This document shows, piece by piece, positions 1-12,097 of a DNA stretch of 64,000 nt. The stretch spans positions 26,875,001 through 26,939,000 of the forward strand of contig CM077011.1 in NCBI GenBank assembly GCA_039090855.1, read 5' to 3'. Position 1 is the first letter of the stretch; the number at the start of each line of letters is the position of its first letter. The position numbers and the translations under genes are program-made. This stretch comes from Macrothele yani. Lineage: Eukaryota; Arthropoda; Arachnida; Araneae; Macrothelidae. Below the pieces are notes generated by a model. It ran no database searches. It was given only the letters and a program-made list of their open reading frames with translations, and was not told the origin of the DNA.

Positions 1-639
1 AGGCCGGGGTGGAGACCTGTCCAACCTCTGAAAGAACATTAGCGGACAATCAACCGGTAGTTTACCAGAAGTCCACATAAATCTCGTGGTTTAGGCGTCA
101 AAATACTTTTTTTTACATGCATTCCACTTTCCTACATGCTAATACTATTACTATAATTTTCATCGACGAAATAGGTAACCAATCTACCTGGACAGAAGCA
201 TCTACTTTTCTTTTTTTTTTTTTTACGAAGATTTTGTTACGTTTTATGTGATGCCATCATGATTAGAAAACTCTGCCAGGTTTTCTTTATTGCTAAACGC
301 CTTATGAATAGCAAAGCTGTAAAACTTGGCTTTATGGACGCGAGGGTTTTCGAAAATGCAGCAGAAATCGCTTGTAACGATCTCGGGACAGACAAAAGCC
401 CTCGCTAAATCAGGGAGCTCGCTAAATCCGTTTGGGGTGAAAATTCCCATGTAAAAGTATGCCTACATGATAATATGTGCATATTATCCATAGCAACTTG
501 ATGCACTCAGCTACATTCCTACAACAGTTAATTAATTAAATCTTTCAAGTATATTCAATTTGAAAACTACGTCACACTGACCCCTGTTTAACTCACAACA
601 CATAAACTCTAAAAGGTACACAATGCCATAATTTTTTCA
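1..639. other. No gene seen; AT-rich flank
   Basis: I see no supported gene here. There is a T run near 209-224. Around 365-440 the text 'ctcgctaaat' occurs twice, and similar wording recurs near 4290. Such phrases resemble the ends of pogo/Tigger-type DNA transposons, but the match is too weak to call. The 68-codon minus-strand frame at 244-450 has no recognisable domain. Confidence 0.4.
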
Positions 640-664
640 CGATAGTCAAATTGACTATCTTATC

Positions 665-936
665 TTCTATAGTGGAACTGTTTCACAACGTGAAATACAG
701 GCAGTCATGTACGCATTAAGACTCGTTCATGGGAGGACTTATTTCCGCTACAATGATTTATTTTACCAACACAGGGACACCGATGGGATCGCCACTTTTC
801 CCGGTGCTTGCCGACATATTTCTAGAGGACTTGGAAAACAGAGTAATCGAACAAACCCAGATTAGACCTCTTCTATATTTGCGATATGCTGACGACATAT
901 TTTTTTTCTGGCCCTCCACTATGAATTCTATAAATA
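665..936 (+). pseudogene. Penelope-like reverse transcriptase fragment
   Basis: The frame starting near 729 reads GTPMGSPLFPVLADIF and then LYLRYADDIFFFW, the fingers/palm and catalytic YADD motifs of Penelope-type reverse transcriptases. Just upstream, another frame reads AVMYALRLVHGRTYFRYND, the expected preceding RT segment, so a frameshift lies near 760-775. The fragment ends where the Tc1 inverted repeat begins. RT motifs are seen directly; Penelope rather than LINE origin is inferred from the downstream GIY-YIG domain. Confidence 0.8.
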
Positions 937-2331
937 CGCTGCTAGCCACCCAAAATGCAACACCAAGAAGGAAGCATCCGATTGGCCTGAAATTCGCAGC
1001 ATGCGTCGCCCGCGAGAGGACATGCAAACGATTAGCATTGCAGGGCATATGCAAATCATGTGCGCCCGGCACGCCACCGAGAAGCACAATAAGAAGGGTG
1101 CACAGAAGGCGGGGTGTAAGTAGTGGAAGTGTGTTGTGCTGCCAGAACTGTGCGTGGGAAGCTTCCTGATGCCTCGTCGCAGAATACAGCAGTCATTCCA
1201 GAACGTTTCGGAGTTCGACAGAGGACGAATAGTGGCCCATCGCGACAGCGGTTTATCGTACAGAGATATCGGCGCCCGTGTGGGACGACATCGAGCCTCA
1301 GTGAGGCGAGTATGGATTCGCTGGGTGCAGGAGGAACGGACGGACCGACGTGAGCGATTGCCGCAGCACACCACCGAATGAGGGGACCGGCATGTTGTGC
1401 GACAGGCATTGACGGCTCGCACCGCCACATCACGAACGTTAGCGCATGAATTAGGGTGTGTTGCGCAACAACCTGTGTCAGCATGTACCGTTCGACGTCG
1501 TCTGCAGGAGCGGGGACTTGTCGCACGGCGCCCATTGCACCGATTACCATTGACGTTACACCACCGGCGAGTGCGGTGGCAGTGGGCCGTTGAACGCTGC
1601 CCCTGGACTACGAAATGGCACGACATTGTCTTCTCCGACGAATCCCGCTTCTGCCTGCAACACCACGATGGTCGGATCCATGTGTGGCGGCACCGTGGCA
1701 AGAGACTGTATAACGCCTGCATTATGCATCGCCATACCGGTCCGCCGCCAGGCATAATGGTTTGGGGCGCAATTGGATATGACACCCGCACCTCTCTGGT
1801 ACGCATCGCTGGTACATTCAACAGCCACCGCTACATCTCCGACGTTTTGGAGCCTGTAGTCCTCCCTTACTTGCAGGACCTACCAAAGGCTACGTTTCAA
1901 CAGGATAATGCGCACCCGCACGTAGCACGCATCGTGCAACAATTCTTCACGGCCCACCAGGTGTCACTGCTGCCGTGGCACGCCTGTTCGCCCGATATGT
2001 TGCCCATCGAACATGTCTGGTCGCTGATCGGCAACCGAGTGGCCCAGCTAGCACCACCCGCCTGATGAACTGTGGCAACGTGTGGAAGCAGCCTGGACCG
2101 ACATACCCCAAGCCCACATCCAAAGCCTCTTTCGTTCGATGCCGCAACGTGTAGCGGCCGTTATTGCAAGCCTTGGGGGCCACACGAACTATTGATGTCT
2201 GCATGTTTCGCAAGTCGCACGGGCCTGTAAGCTCAATTGTTTCATCTTTGTATCTGTTGTTATGTGTCCAGTAAATCTGGCTTTGCTATCTCGTGTCCTT
2301 CTTGGTGTTGCATTTTGGGTGGCCAGCAGTT
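937..2331 (+). mobile_element. Tc1 transposon (DD34E), nested in Penelope element
   Basis: The ends form an inverted repeat of about 35 bp: the left reads CTGCTAGCCACCC then AAAATGCAACACC, and the right end is its reverse complement with one mismatch. TA occurs beside both ends (935-936 and 2332-2333), as expected for Tc1/mariner insertion, although the right boundary is uncertain by a base. Length is about 1.4 kb, normal for the family. It carries one transposase pseudogene on the plus strand and interrupts a Penelope-like RT gene. Confidence 0.88.
1169..2195 (+). pseudogene. Tc1 transposase, one stop and one frameshift
   Basis: Starts at ATG 1169 (MPRRRIQQSF). An N-terminal helix-turn-helix follows (DRGRIVAHRDSGLSYRDIGA). 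The DDE domain shows FSDESRF, FQQDNAHPH and LPIEHVW with 34 residues between the second D and the E, so it is DD34E. An in-frame TGA at 1379-1381 breaks the linker, and a frameshift near 2062 separates the last part, which reads on in another frame to a TGA at 2193-2195 (ending GGHTNY). All three catalytic residues remain, so this is one of the least decayed transposases in the window. Confidence 0.88.
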
Positions 2332-2333
2332 TA

Positions 2334-3183
2334 TTTCACAGACTTACTCTTTTCTCAATATGCGACAATCAAATTTACCATCGAAGTAGAGAGTCAACTC
2401 CAGCTGCCGCTCCTTGATTTTAGTTTACGTCGAAACCCAACTACCATGGAGCTGAATTATTCTGTGTACAGAAGACCCACGTTGGTCAAAACTATCATCC
2501 CAATGACATCGGCACACCCTTTGACATATAAACTTTCGGTGCTCCGGTTCCACAATCGACGAGCTTTTACATATTTGTCTACTCGAAGAGCCGTCACACT
2601 GAGTTACAATGTATTATGGAACTGGCGGGTTGTCATGGCTACCCTAAATATATTGTGACCAGGCTCTATAATTGTTATCGGAATTCAACCATTACTACAC
2701 TACAGCGTGAGTATCAACCAAAGTGTTTCGTTGGCTCCATAGATTTCATACCCTGTGTAGTGAGCATTTAAAAAAGCGCATGTAGTAATAATGCTAATAT
2801 TGACTTTGGGTTTGGGACCAACAACCTTATTTCTCTGGTAAATAACGACAGAGATGTTGCTGATATTCTCAGTAAACATGTTAAAATCGTTGGAACCGTC
2901 GGAGCCTGACAGCATATATATTGGTTCAACAGTTCGCCCATTAAGGACTAGACTCGCCGAACACCAGTATGGTTTAAAAATGGGTGCACAGACAACAGCT
3001 TTTTCTAGACTTGTAAACAAGGAACTGATTTATTCACATTACCCATGTTGGGGGGACACCTCACTTCTAGCTACACCAAGATCTCGTATGTCGGTATTGT
3101 TCACTGAGAGTTTCTTCATATATCCTTTCTCGACAAGTAGCTGTAACGACAACAACATGCCTTATCAAATTGCCTTGCCATGA
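2334..3183 (+). pseudogene. Penelope RT C-terminus and GIY-YIG endonuclease
   Basis: The frame at 2332-2658 reads IKFTIEVESQLQLPLLDF and LNYSVYRRPTL, matching the RT thumb/connector of Penelope-like elements. After frameshifts, the segment near 2800-2980 reads SLVNNDRDVADILSKH and then IYIGSTVRPLRTRLAEHQ, the second half of a GIY-YIG nuclease. The GIY half is damaged (HVKIVG near 2878). Stops interrupt all frames. In intact elements this nuclease nicks target DNA for target-primed reverse transcription. Confidence 0.78.
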
Positions 3184-4419
3184 AAACAAGACTTTACCGA
3201 AGAAGTGGCATAATTAAGATTATCCCTAAAATAATGCTAAAATTAATTTCATGTACTGTATTGTTATAATCAAATCAAGTCATTGATTTTGACCGCAATC
3301 AATATCGAGTTCACTGAAGCATGCGCAGATTGAACTAAAGAGCGCATCATGACCGGGACATATCCAATTTCGTAACCTTGCACTGCGAATGTTTCATTTC
3401 AGTTAGGAACAGCATCTGAATACGATCTCATAGTGAGATTCAAAGGTATGCATTGGTGTGTTTTTATTACTTGAAACTTTTGACTATGTATTATAGGCGT
3501 TTGTTTTAACATATAATGGTTTAATTGTGATTTTTAAGTTGTCAATTTGTCTATCGTGCAAAAATTACAACATTGTGTACCTTTTATGATTCCGACAGCA
3601 CGAAACTATTTAATCTTTACTCACAACACATATGAAGCAAAATTAATACCGCTCCTTCCAGTGCAACGCTCACTTAGAGGGTGAAAGTGGCAATGGACAC
3701 AATTCCAGGAATTGTTATCTCCCGTTTCTCCTCTGGCGACATCCCCATTCCATTACTCCCCTATCCCTCTCTGCAGTTTTCGCTTAGAAATCACCTTACA
3801 TGGGCGTGAGATCCACGTATACCCTTTTTGGAGAAGAGTAGGTCGCCTATTTTTGACTTTGTGGATGCGATACTCCCAAGGCATAGTTCTTTGAAAAGGA
3901 TAGGGGAAAGAGCCTTTTTCCCAACTCTCTTTTTGAGCATTTGATGTACTCCCATCTCATTACTTTTCCATCAACATTCTTCCACTAGCAGACAGGGATT
4001 TCCCTACGCTCTTGATATTTCGTCCTGTACGCCACCATTTCTATTTCTCCACTCTCCACTCCAGGACAGTCGGCAGCAGATTTTCTCTGCCTCATTTGAT
4101 ATGGAATTTCATAAAATTTTGTCATTTTGTTAAGTAATCATTTAGCTTTTCTAAAAGCGATTATTTTGTCTCTTCTGTTCCTCGTTAAATCCGGGGGTTT
4201 GATTAAAATCGTTTTTAACGGTCATGTTAGCTTAGAATTACAATCATACCGAAGAAAAATTCCTGTTTTGCTTGTTAAGTTCTGGATCTCGCTAAATACG
4301 GGCTCGTTATAAGCGTGTTCAACCATAACTTGTTTGCACTTGATTTTCTAAAATGAAAAAAACAACAACATAATTTTATAGATTACGTTAATTTATAATG
4401 TAAAATATACACAACTGCT
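3184..4419. other. No gene seen; possible Tigger-like end at ~4290
   Basis: AT-rich DNA with only short chance ORFs. Near 4285-4326 the text CTCGTTATAAGCGTGTTC followed by AACCATA resembles the terminal repeat of pogo/Tigger transposons. A better example lies at about 43090-43170. No transposase was found here. Confidence 0.35.
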
Positions 4420-4589
4420 TCTGAAAATTGCAACATCAAGAAAAAATCCCGCAATTCAAATGAAATTCATATCACAGATTCTGCATGTCACAGAAGATAA
4501 CTGATTACATTTGTACAGCTATACAAGATTTTTCGCTTCAGAATTCTATCGTGTGACGTCACCTCGAACAACAACAAGAACAACCTCTA

Positions 4590-5980
4590 CGCGGCATGGA
4601 GGTGAATGGAAGAGGGTTTTTTTATATCGACTTGGGGAATAGCCTGACAGGCTGTTTCCCAGGATGCGAGGCCAGAGTTCATTTGTGGAGACTGGCGGAG
4701 GCTCTTCACGGGCCAGTCGCTTAGTTACTGCGCACCTGATATGTTCGATCGGGGACATATCCGGCGGAAGTGCGTGCCAATGAAGAAGCGGTATCTGCCG
4801 TGCTTGGAAAAGGTATTAGACATACCGGTACACATGTGGCTGAGCATTGTCCTGCTGGAATATAGTGCTAAGACAACTCTAAAGGAAGGGCATCACCTCT
4901 GCCTCAAACATATCCCTGATGTTTCGCTGGCTGTTGAGGGATCCCTCAATTCGTATGAAGCGAGATCGCGAATTTAACCCAAAGGCGTCCCAAACCATGA
5001 CGCTTCGAATTGAACCCAAAGGCGTTCCAAACCATGACGCTTCGAAGTGAACCCAATGGCGTCCCAAACCATGACGCTTCGAATTGAACCCGATGGTGCC
5101 CCAAACCATGACGCTTCGAATTGAACCCAATGGTGCCCCAAACCATGACGCTTCGAATTGAACCCAATGGCGCCCCAAACCATGACGCTTCGAATTGAAC
5201 CCAATGGCGCCCCAAACCATGACGCTTCGAATTTAACCCAATGGTGCCCCAAACCATGACCCTTCGAATTGAGCCCAATGGTGCCCCAAACCATGACGCT
5301 TCGAATTGAACCCAATGGCGCCCCAAACCATGACGCTTCGTACTGATCCCAATGGCGCACCAAACCATCACGCCTCGAATTGAACCTAATGACGCCCTAA
5401 ACCATGACGCTTGGCGTTGTGCCGGTATGACGCTGTAAGGTGTCGTTCACCACGATGTCTTTGAACACGTATGCGATCATCATTGTGCATCCAGATGAAT
5501 CGTGATTGGGCAGAAAACACGACCTCTTTCCAATCAGCGCGCTAACGTCTGTGTTCAAGACCCTATTGTAGCCTAAGGAATCTGTGGTAGAGGGTCAAAG
5601 AATGTGCAGCAACTAGCTGCTAACGATCTGTCCTCTGTTAAACAGTAGATGACGAAATGTTCTGGAGGACAAAGCTTGACCTGTGACAGTGCTCCACTGC
5701 TGAGCTAACACCGTTGATGTTACTGTGCGATCAGTCACTACCATGCGGTAGAGGCGTCTGTCGTTCCATGCAGTCGGGCATTTTTGCGGTCGATCTCTCG
5801 TATTGCTGGGCGTCAGTGCCTCATGCGTCCACTGACGTCACGCGTGCATTACTGTACTGGAGTTTCGCCCCTTACGAGTGGCGATTTCAAATTAGGAAAA
5901 TCCAGCTTTTCTCATCCCAACAATCTTTCCTCATCTTAAGTCCGTCAGGTGTTCGTAATACGACCTTCTTCGGTGACGGG
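4590..5980 (-). pseudogene. Tc1 transposase with an internal minisatellite
   Basis: Read on the minus strand, one finds in order GKIVGMRKAGFS (helix-turn-helix), RRLYRMVVTDRTVTST, DWKEVVFSAQSRF, the segment MVWGAIGFNS repeated many times, RFIRIEGSLNSQRNIRDMF, IFQQDNAQPHVYRYV and DMSPIEHIRCAV. The first catalytic aspartate is lost (FSAQSRF where the family has FSDESRF). The second D and the E remain, 34 residues apart. Frameshifts and stops occur throughout. Confidence 0.75.
4977..5405. repeat. 37-bp minisatellite derived from Tc1 transposase
   Basis: About 11 tandem copies of a 37-bp unit containing ACCATGACGCTTCGAATTGA. The reverse complement encodes the conserved Tc1 block MVWGAIGFNS. Because 37 is not a multiple of three, each unit shifts the frame, which gives three overlapping spurious ORFs of 113-141 codons on the minus strand. 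Unit length was checked from successive ACCATGA positions (4994, 5031). Confidence 0.92.
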
Positions 5981-6240
5981 GCGTACTGAGACACAAGAAA
6001 AACCCTTTCGACTCAGTGCGGGCTCTTCACTGATTGCAACTTCTCGTTGGACTGGACAGTTCGGCGAGTGATGCTCCAAAATCGCATGCGCATCTTCACC
6101 GACATTTTAATCATTTGCATGTACCAACCTGTTGTAGATATCTTGTAAGTTTGAAGCTAATACCAGCAGTCCTTTATGGTTCTGCAAGCAAACAGTAGTG
6201 TATATTCATACATATATAGTATACACTACTATACGTATGA

Positions 6241-6261
6241 ACCCGTCGTTGACGGGCTAGT
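6241..6261. other. Short hairpin next to CTAG (possible Helitron 3' end)
   Basis: CCCGTC-GTT-GACGGG forms a perfect 6-bp stem with a 3-nt loop at 6242-6256, followed directly by CTAGT. Helitrons end with a hairpin and CTRR. The spacing is shorter than usual, and the nearby helicase is on the opposite strand, so this is only a possibility. Confidence 0.3.
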
Positions 6262-6471
6262 GATAATATAAAGTAAAAGCTATATCGCCAATTAAATTAA
6301 GACTGGTAAATCAAGGTTTATACAGCTTTGTAGTATAATTTCCCGGAATAGAATAGTAGGATAAAAAAATATGTTTGAATTATTTAGTAGTTGTCACGTC
6401 CGATGTAAATAATTCAAAACGTTTGAAAGCAGAAGGCTTATGCAATGAAATTGATTGAGATGAAAAGTACC

Positions 6472-6720
6472 TTATTCTTGTAGAGCCTCGGGATAAACAA
6501 TATTAACAGTCCTTCCATTCGGAGCAAAGATGTAAAGATTTTCCCCATTTCCGACTCTGGAACAACCAACGTACAGTTGACCATGGGAAAAACACGGACT
6601 TTGTAGATCCAGTCCAACAACTTTTAGAGACTGCCCTTGTGCCTTATTGAGGCTCATGGCGAAACTCAAACGAATCGGGAATGGAAGACGTTCCAACGCG
6701 AAGATAAGTAGTTCACGATA
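6472..6720 (-). pseudogene. Helitron helicase, C-terminal fragment
   Basis: The minus-strand frame reads ERLPFPIRLSFAMSLNKAQG, then QSLKVVGLDL, HGQLYVGCSRVGNGENLYIF and NIVYPEAL. This is the C-terminal motif series of the PIF1-type helicase of Helitrons (motif V/VI: NKAQGQ and YVGCSRV). Only about 75 residues remain; the Rep domain and most of the helicase are missing. PIF1 host helicases share these motifs, but the ending NIVYPEALQ is typical of Helitron proteins. Confidence 0.75.
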
Positions 6721-8329
6721 AATTTGAGCAATTTCTTTTTTAGAATTACGTTAAAGCAACGTTCTATTGTCTAGCTCACAGCATCCTCACAGTATGATGA
6801 CCTTCTGACGTATGGCACTTTTGAATTAATAACGCAGATTAAAAAACTACGTCCTATTTTCTTTTTTTCTTTTTCCGCCCTCAAGGTCATAATACAATCG
6901 GCAAACAACGCTTACAAAAAAGGGCGTAATAAATGTATTTACGAATGAAAATAGCCGTAACGGAATTCTAAAAAGAAACACCTAAAATTTATGGTGAACT
7001 ACTTTTCTGCACGCCTTAATGTTTGGTGTGAACAGGTTGATGTCAATAAAGCGGAAAGACACACTCAGATCGGGTAGAAACGCGTAACATTAAATTACTA
7101 AAAATCCAATTCAAATTAAAAAAAGATGGCTTCGAGGTGCACCAGAAAATGTCTACAGGTACCTTCAAAACAAATTTCGTCGTTCTAGGTCGCCTAATTC
7201 TATGTGAAATCCGACCGACAGACACACATACAGTCTGTTTCATATATATATATAAGAGAAGAGAAGAGAAGATATTATATATTCCAAGTTATAAAAATGA
7301 AGTTATATTAATCGATGTTCAAATTTTCATCCTTGGGAACACACACTAATTGTGAAGGAAATGTGTACAAAAGATTTTCCATTGGAAGTGTAGGAAGCAA
7401 AATTACTTGACGTCCACCTTAATCCTACGTAAATTTTGACTTCTGTGTTAATTATTTTAATTCTAACTTCATCATAAAGACTAGGTTAAGAAATTCTGTG
7501 CGATATCACATTTTCAATACACGAAGAAAACTAAAAACCATTAAAATGCTAGGGAGTAAATCCCAATACAATTTTGATTTATATTCAGTACCCCTATTAC
7601 ACATCCTTTGCTTATAAACATCGCTCTTTTCAAATGAGTTTGTCCACTTTCAGCATTAGTGGTGAGTAAAATAATCACTATCCTTCGCCTGCTGCAGTTG
7701 ACAAGAACATTATTCGAAAATTTTCGACGCCCCCACAAACTGACCCCCGGGAACAACTACCTCTCTCTGCCTCTGGCTTTAATTCTTGTGTCGCGGTTTG
7801 CCTCAGTAGTAATGGATCAGAATAGTTCCGAAAATGTCATTTAAGTAAGAAACAATAAAGAAGCTTAGATTATTGTATTCGTTAAAATGCGATTAAATCT
7901 ATCGAATCGAAAAAGGGTTGACACAAATACATTTTTGGATGTACAAAATACGAAACACAGCCATTACACTTCTGTAGGAAACAGAGGCAGTGAAATTGTT
8001 TTTTTTAAGCAAATGAACAGCCCTATGCAGCGCTGCAAAAAGGTTTATGATTGTTTTGCTCTCAATTTGAGGACCGTTCCGTTTCGTGAGGGAACTTATG
8101 TGTTAGTGTGAATCAGGAAAAAAATATATAGGCTTCGCTTTACACTTCTTCATCAACACGTAGCCACGACTAGGTGCACTGAGTTCATCGTACGGGCAAG
8201 GACTCGCAAGTTACTCTAGTCCGAGAACAAAGTCAATTACATTTATTCATTTTTCATAGGGATTCTGGTGCCAGAGGATCCTTCCATGATGCTTCTTTAG
8301 CATCATGGAAGATTCCCTAATAAGTTATC
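6721..8329. other. No gene seen
   Basis: AT-rich DNA with chance ORFs only (longest about 74 codons). A short inverted repeat, CCTTCCATGATGC / GCATCATGGAAG, lies near 8280-8310. Confidence 0.4.
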
Positions 8330-8520
8330 TCTCTTTTGTACTTTGAATCTATCGTTTTTGTACGTGGATTCTGATTCTCTTCCTTTTGAAATTTGATCCA
8401 AGTTTTCTCTTTTGTGTTTTAATTCTCTCCCCCCCCTTTCTCTCTCTTGTGCTTTGATTCTGGTTCCCTATCTTTTTTATATTTTGATTCCCATTTTCTA
8501 TGTTTTGTCTTTTGATCCAA

Positions 8521-8567
<47 letters not shown>

Positions 8568-9152
8568 CTTTGATTCTGGTTCTCTTTCTTTTATACTTTG
8601 ATCCTGGTTCTCTGTCTTTTGATTAAAGTTCTCTCTTTTGTACTTTAATTTTTGTTACCTCGCTTTTGTGCTTTGATTCTAGTTCTCATTTTTTTCTATT
8701 TTGATTTTCGTGTCCTCTCATTTTTATTTTGTGACTCTCATTCTCTCTCTTTTATACTTTGATTCTGGCTTTTCTGTCTTTTGTAGTTTGCTTTTTAGTT
8801 CCTTTCTCACTGTAGTTTGACTCTAGTTCTCTCTCTTATGTACTTTGATTCTGGTTCTGTGCCTTTTTTTATTTTGATTCAGGTTCCCTCTTCTGCGATT
8901 TAAGATTCTGGTTCTCCCTGTTTTCTATTTTGATTTTGGTTTCCTCTCTTTTGAACACTAACTCTAATTCTCTCTCTTTTATGCTTCGATTCTGGTTTTC
9001 CCTCTTTTAGGCTTTGATTCTGATTCTTTCTCTTCTGTATTTTGATTTTAGTTCCCCATCTTTTGTAATTTGGTTCTGATTTGTACTTTGATTCTGGTTT
9101 TCTGTCTTTTGTATTTTGATTCTGATTCTCTGTCATTTGTACTTTGATTATG

Positions 9153-9208
<56 letters not shown>

Positions 9209-9495
9209 CTGTTCTTTGATTCTGGTTTCCTGTCTTTCGTATTTTGATTCCGGTTCTCTCTCTCTCTCTCTCTCTTTTGTATTTTAACTTTTATTTCGCC
9301 CTTTTGTACTTTGATTCTGGTTTCCTGTCTTTCGTATTTTGATTCTGGTTCTCTCTCTCTCTCTTTCGTATTTTAACTTTTATTTCGCCCTTTTGTACTT
9401 TGATTTTGTCTCTTATACGTTTATCCTGGTTCTCCCTCTTTTGTATCTTGATTCTGGTTCTCACTGTTTAGTACTTTGGTTCTCGTTCTCTGCAA
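8330..9495. repeat. Pyrimidine-rich degenerate satellite
   Basis: More than 1.1 kb of variants of TTTGTACTTTGATTCTGGTT separated by CT-rich stretches, with irregular periods of roughly 30-40 bp. Pure (CT)n runs lie near 8524-8562, 9154-9203 and 9258-9273. One strand is almost all pyrimidine, a composition that can favour triplex formation. The minus-strand 78-codon ORF here is an artefact of the repeat. Confidence 0.88.
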
Positions 9496-12097
9496 AATCA
9501 ATCAAGGGCCAAAAATCGGCTTTACTCTGATAAATACCATATTTTACGTAAATGACCTACAAATTAAATGTGCACTTCCTTTAAAACGTTATGCTGAGCT
9601 AACTTTTCTCCGCGAGAAATGGCATTCATATGTTCGCCCCGATGTCACCAAAGGCAACATGTTCATATGTCGCCTTGTTGACATTGTGACGAGTAACTTA
9701 TTTTGAATGTTTTAGTATAAGTTTTTCGGGTCCAGAGAGGTTCATATTTGTTTCTGAAATAACCAAAACCTTCCAAACAGACACAGAGATGTAAATGTCT
9801 CATTTTTCATGTTTTTAAACGAAGAGAAAAATACCCTTTTTAATTAAAAAAATTAAATATTTCTCAAAATAAATTTTCTTGGTATTTTACTTTGTTGCAC
9901 TATCTCATTGCTGTTGACGAGAGCTTATCAGTTTTTTTAAACATATTATTACTTCTATAAATAGATTACAGTAGTGCAATAGCAACTTTATTGCAATATA
10001 CTTGAGCAGGACTTTAATGCTTTTTTTTAAATAAACTGCAGTAGTACATTAGTGCCTGTGTTTCAACATATTAAAGTGTTTCCAAATAAATAACGCATTA
10101 ACTATGAATCAAGCATTAGGAGAATAAACCTCCAAGGGATTTTTATTCGACCCGTTTTATGTGGTAGGTTGTCATATAAAAGATCCTCAGAAAACGTACT
10201 TAACACCACATTAAATCTCGTTTGACCCCAAACCATCTTCAGAGTCAATATAGCTCGACTAGAGTGCATTGGCTCCCGAAAATGGTAGCATATCTTTAAT
10301 GCTTCAGAATGTGACCTTTCTTTCACGATAATAAGGAGCCTGGCGGTTGCCCAAAAATATAAATGAGCATCCAACTAGTAGTTTGGATTTCTCACGATCC
10401 TTCCATTAGTATCTCACTGCGATAAAGTGGCGCGAAACGAGGTGAGGGCCCAGTTTTTCTACCTCTAGTGTTTTTTCCGTATTTTGCTGTCCTATCGTGG
10501 TGATGACCACGGCATGCAAGTTGTTATCAAAAAGCGATAGTGTAATCCGTCCTTTGGAAGAAATAGCAGTGGATGGGATTAATTTGTTCAACATCAGATT
10601 ACTGCTCTGAGCTCATGGTTAGGTGAAGGTGGGTTAATGTGGCCATCCAGTTTTATGTTGTTGTTGTCTTTTTTTTTGGGGGGGGAAGGAAAAAAAAGAA
10701 ACAATGAAATGTCCACCCTCGCTGATCACGCTTCATCATCCCGAAATGGCATCTTCGCTCCGTTCCGTATTGTGAGCACGATTTATTTTTCGAACCCTCC
10801 GCCGGCAGATTTTCTGAAATCTTATCCGACCTTATCAGGGCGAAGAATTGATACATATGGCGTGCTATGCTGGTAAGGGATGGGTTAGATCAGAAGCATG
10901 ATATTTCCGCTCTCTTGTTACATTCCGAAATAGTTGTTCCGTGCAGTCACAAGCTTAGGTGATTGATAGGAATCGTGATGCCGCGGCCTAAAATGGGAAA
11001 AATTGGCCCTGAAAAAAGTAAGCCATAGTTTTCCTTTGTTCGGCGATAGTATCAAATTCCTCTTCTTTTGTTTTTCTAGTTTCTCACTGTTTGCAATCTT
11101 TGTTGAAAACAGGGCTTACACAAACACACACACAATGCACGAAAATACTAGATAAAGATCCTTTATTAAGCATTCATTTGTCGCTGTATCAAACGCACGC
11201 TTCTCTTTGATAAAGAAAATATGAATTCTCCTAATTTCGGCAAAGGCGAAGCGATGCTTGGGTTCATTATCTCTTAATATGTCGACTTTGTGATAGGGTG
11301 AACGAACGCACTTTGGGAAGAATATATATCTATATATTTTTTTACCATTATAGTGTTGACTATCATTATAGGCCGTTTTGTTTCAGTTTCATGGAGAAGA
11401 TCATTATCTTCATTCGCGACTAACGTGGAAGGAATTCTGGCGCCAGTTCAAATCTGGTTGGCGATTGATATCATTTTCAAACTGGATGAAAGGTGAGGGT
11501 AGAGAATCTAGCTGGAGGCTTTAATATAAGTGATTGTACCAGCGAAAGGAAAGCCTTTGTCGACATAGCTCTGCAGGCCGGATTTGAGAAGGCTGACGAA
11601 GAAAACATAGATGAGTTGCATGAACTAGAACGAGAGGATGGAAGGAGTATGAAAGATCACATTTGACAGGAATTGGTATTAGTCCTTAAAAATAACCTGT
11701 GGCCATATTCACATTAAAGGTCACGTTGAAGGTGCTTATGTTGACCTACTGCCCTATTCAATGAGCATCGTACTGACTCGTGAGAAGATGAAAATATTCT
11801 GAAATGCTGAAAGACAATCTGCAGTAAGAAGCTAAAGAGTTCTACGTTCTTAAAAAGTAGGAGAACTTCCACGTCGTTCACAACTGATTCCCAACACGAA
11901 CTTTAGTAAGGCGAATTACTTCTCCAAACATTTTGCGTACGAATTAAATGGTCTTTTTTATTTTATTCTTTTAACGTGGACACGCTCAACCTGAAATACC
12001 GGCTTAGACAACCTGATGTTTGAGCAGCATAGAAAAACACATTCTCTTAGCGTGAACCAGCAACTCTCTTTTTCTTTTACTTGTTAATGCTACTATA
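9496..12097. other. No supported gene; possible coding relic at 11.4-11.9 kb
   Basis: Mostly unremarkable. The stretch 11380-11930 looks more coding-like; one frame near 11550 reads ERKAFVDIALQAGFEKADEE, followed by acidic text. This could be the C-terminal part of a decayed Tigger/pogo-type transposase, but no catalytic motif was seen. The only longer ORFs (10102-10876) have no recognised domain. Confidence 0.35.

Larger units (their letters stand above)
640..3183 (+). mobile_element. Penelope-like retroelement, split by a Tc1 insertion
   Basis: A reverse transcriptase fragment (about 640-936) and the rest of the same kind of element (about 2334-3183) lie on either side of a Tc1 transposon (937-2331). 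The right part runs from the end of the RT into a GIY-YIG endonuclease, the usual C-terminal domain of canonical Penelope-like elements. The copy is dead: it has frameshifts, internal stops and no complete ORF. The reading frames on the two sides of the insertion do not join cleanly by my count. No long terminal repeats were found. Family assignment rests on the RT motifs together with the endonuclease. Confidence 0.8.
4420..6010 (-). mobile_element. Decayed Tc1 transposon, minus strand
   Basis: A left terminal sequence near 4420-4447 (AAAATTGCAACATCAAG) resembles the AAAATGCAACACCAAG end of the Tc1 at 937. Transposase homology on the minus strand runs from about 5980 (N-terminus) to 4590 (C-terminus). 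No convincing right terminal repeat was found, so the right boundary is approximate. The central coding region has been replaced by a 37-bp tandem array (4977-5405). Confidence 0.72.

Noticed and set aside
928..1821. 297-codon minus-strand ORF over the first Tc1
   Set aside because: It is antisense to a well-supported transposase and has no recognisable domain.
4946..5371. Tryptophan-rich repeat proteins of 113-141 codons
   Set aside because: Overlapping frames of a 37-bp array derived from Tc1 DNA; the frame rotates each unit.
11380..11930. Tigger/pogo transposase gene
   Set aside because: Coding-like wording in places but no catalytic DDE motif or terminal repeats, so it is kept only as a note in the spacer entry.
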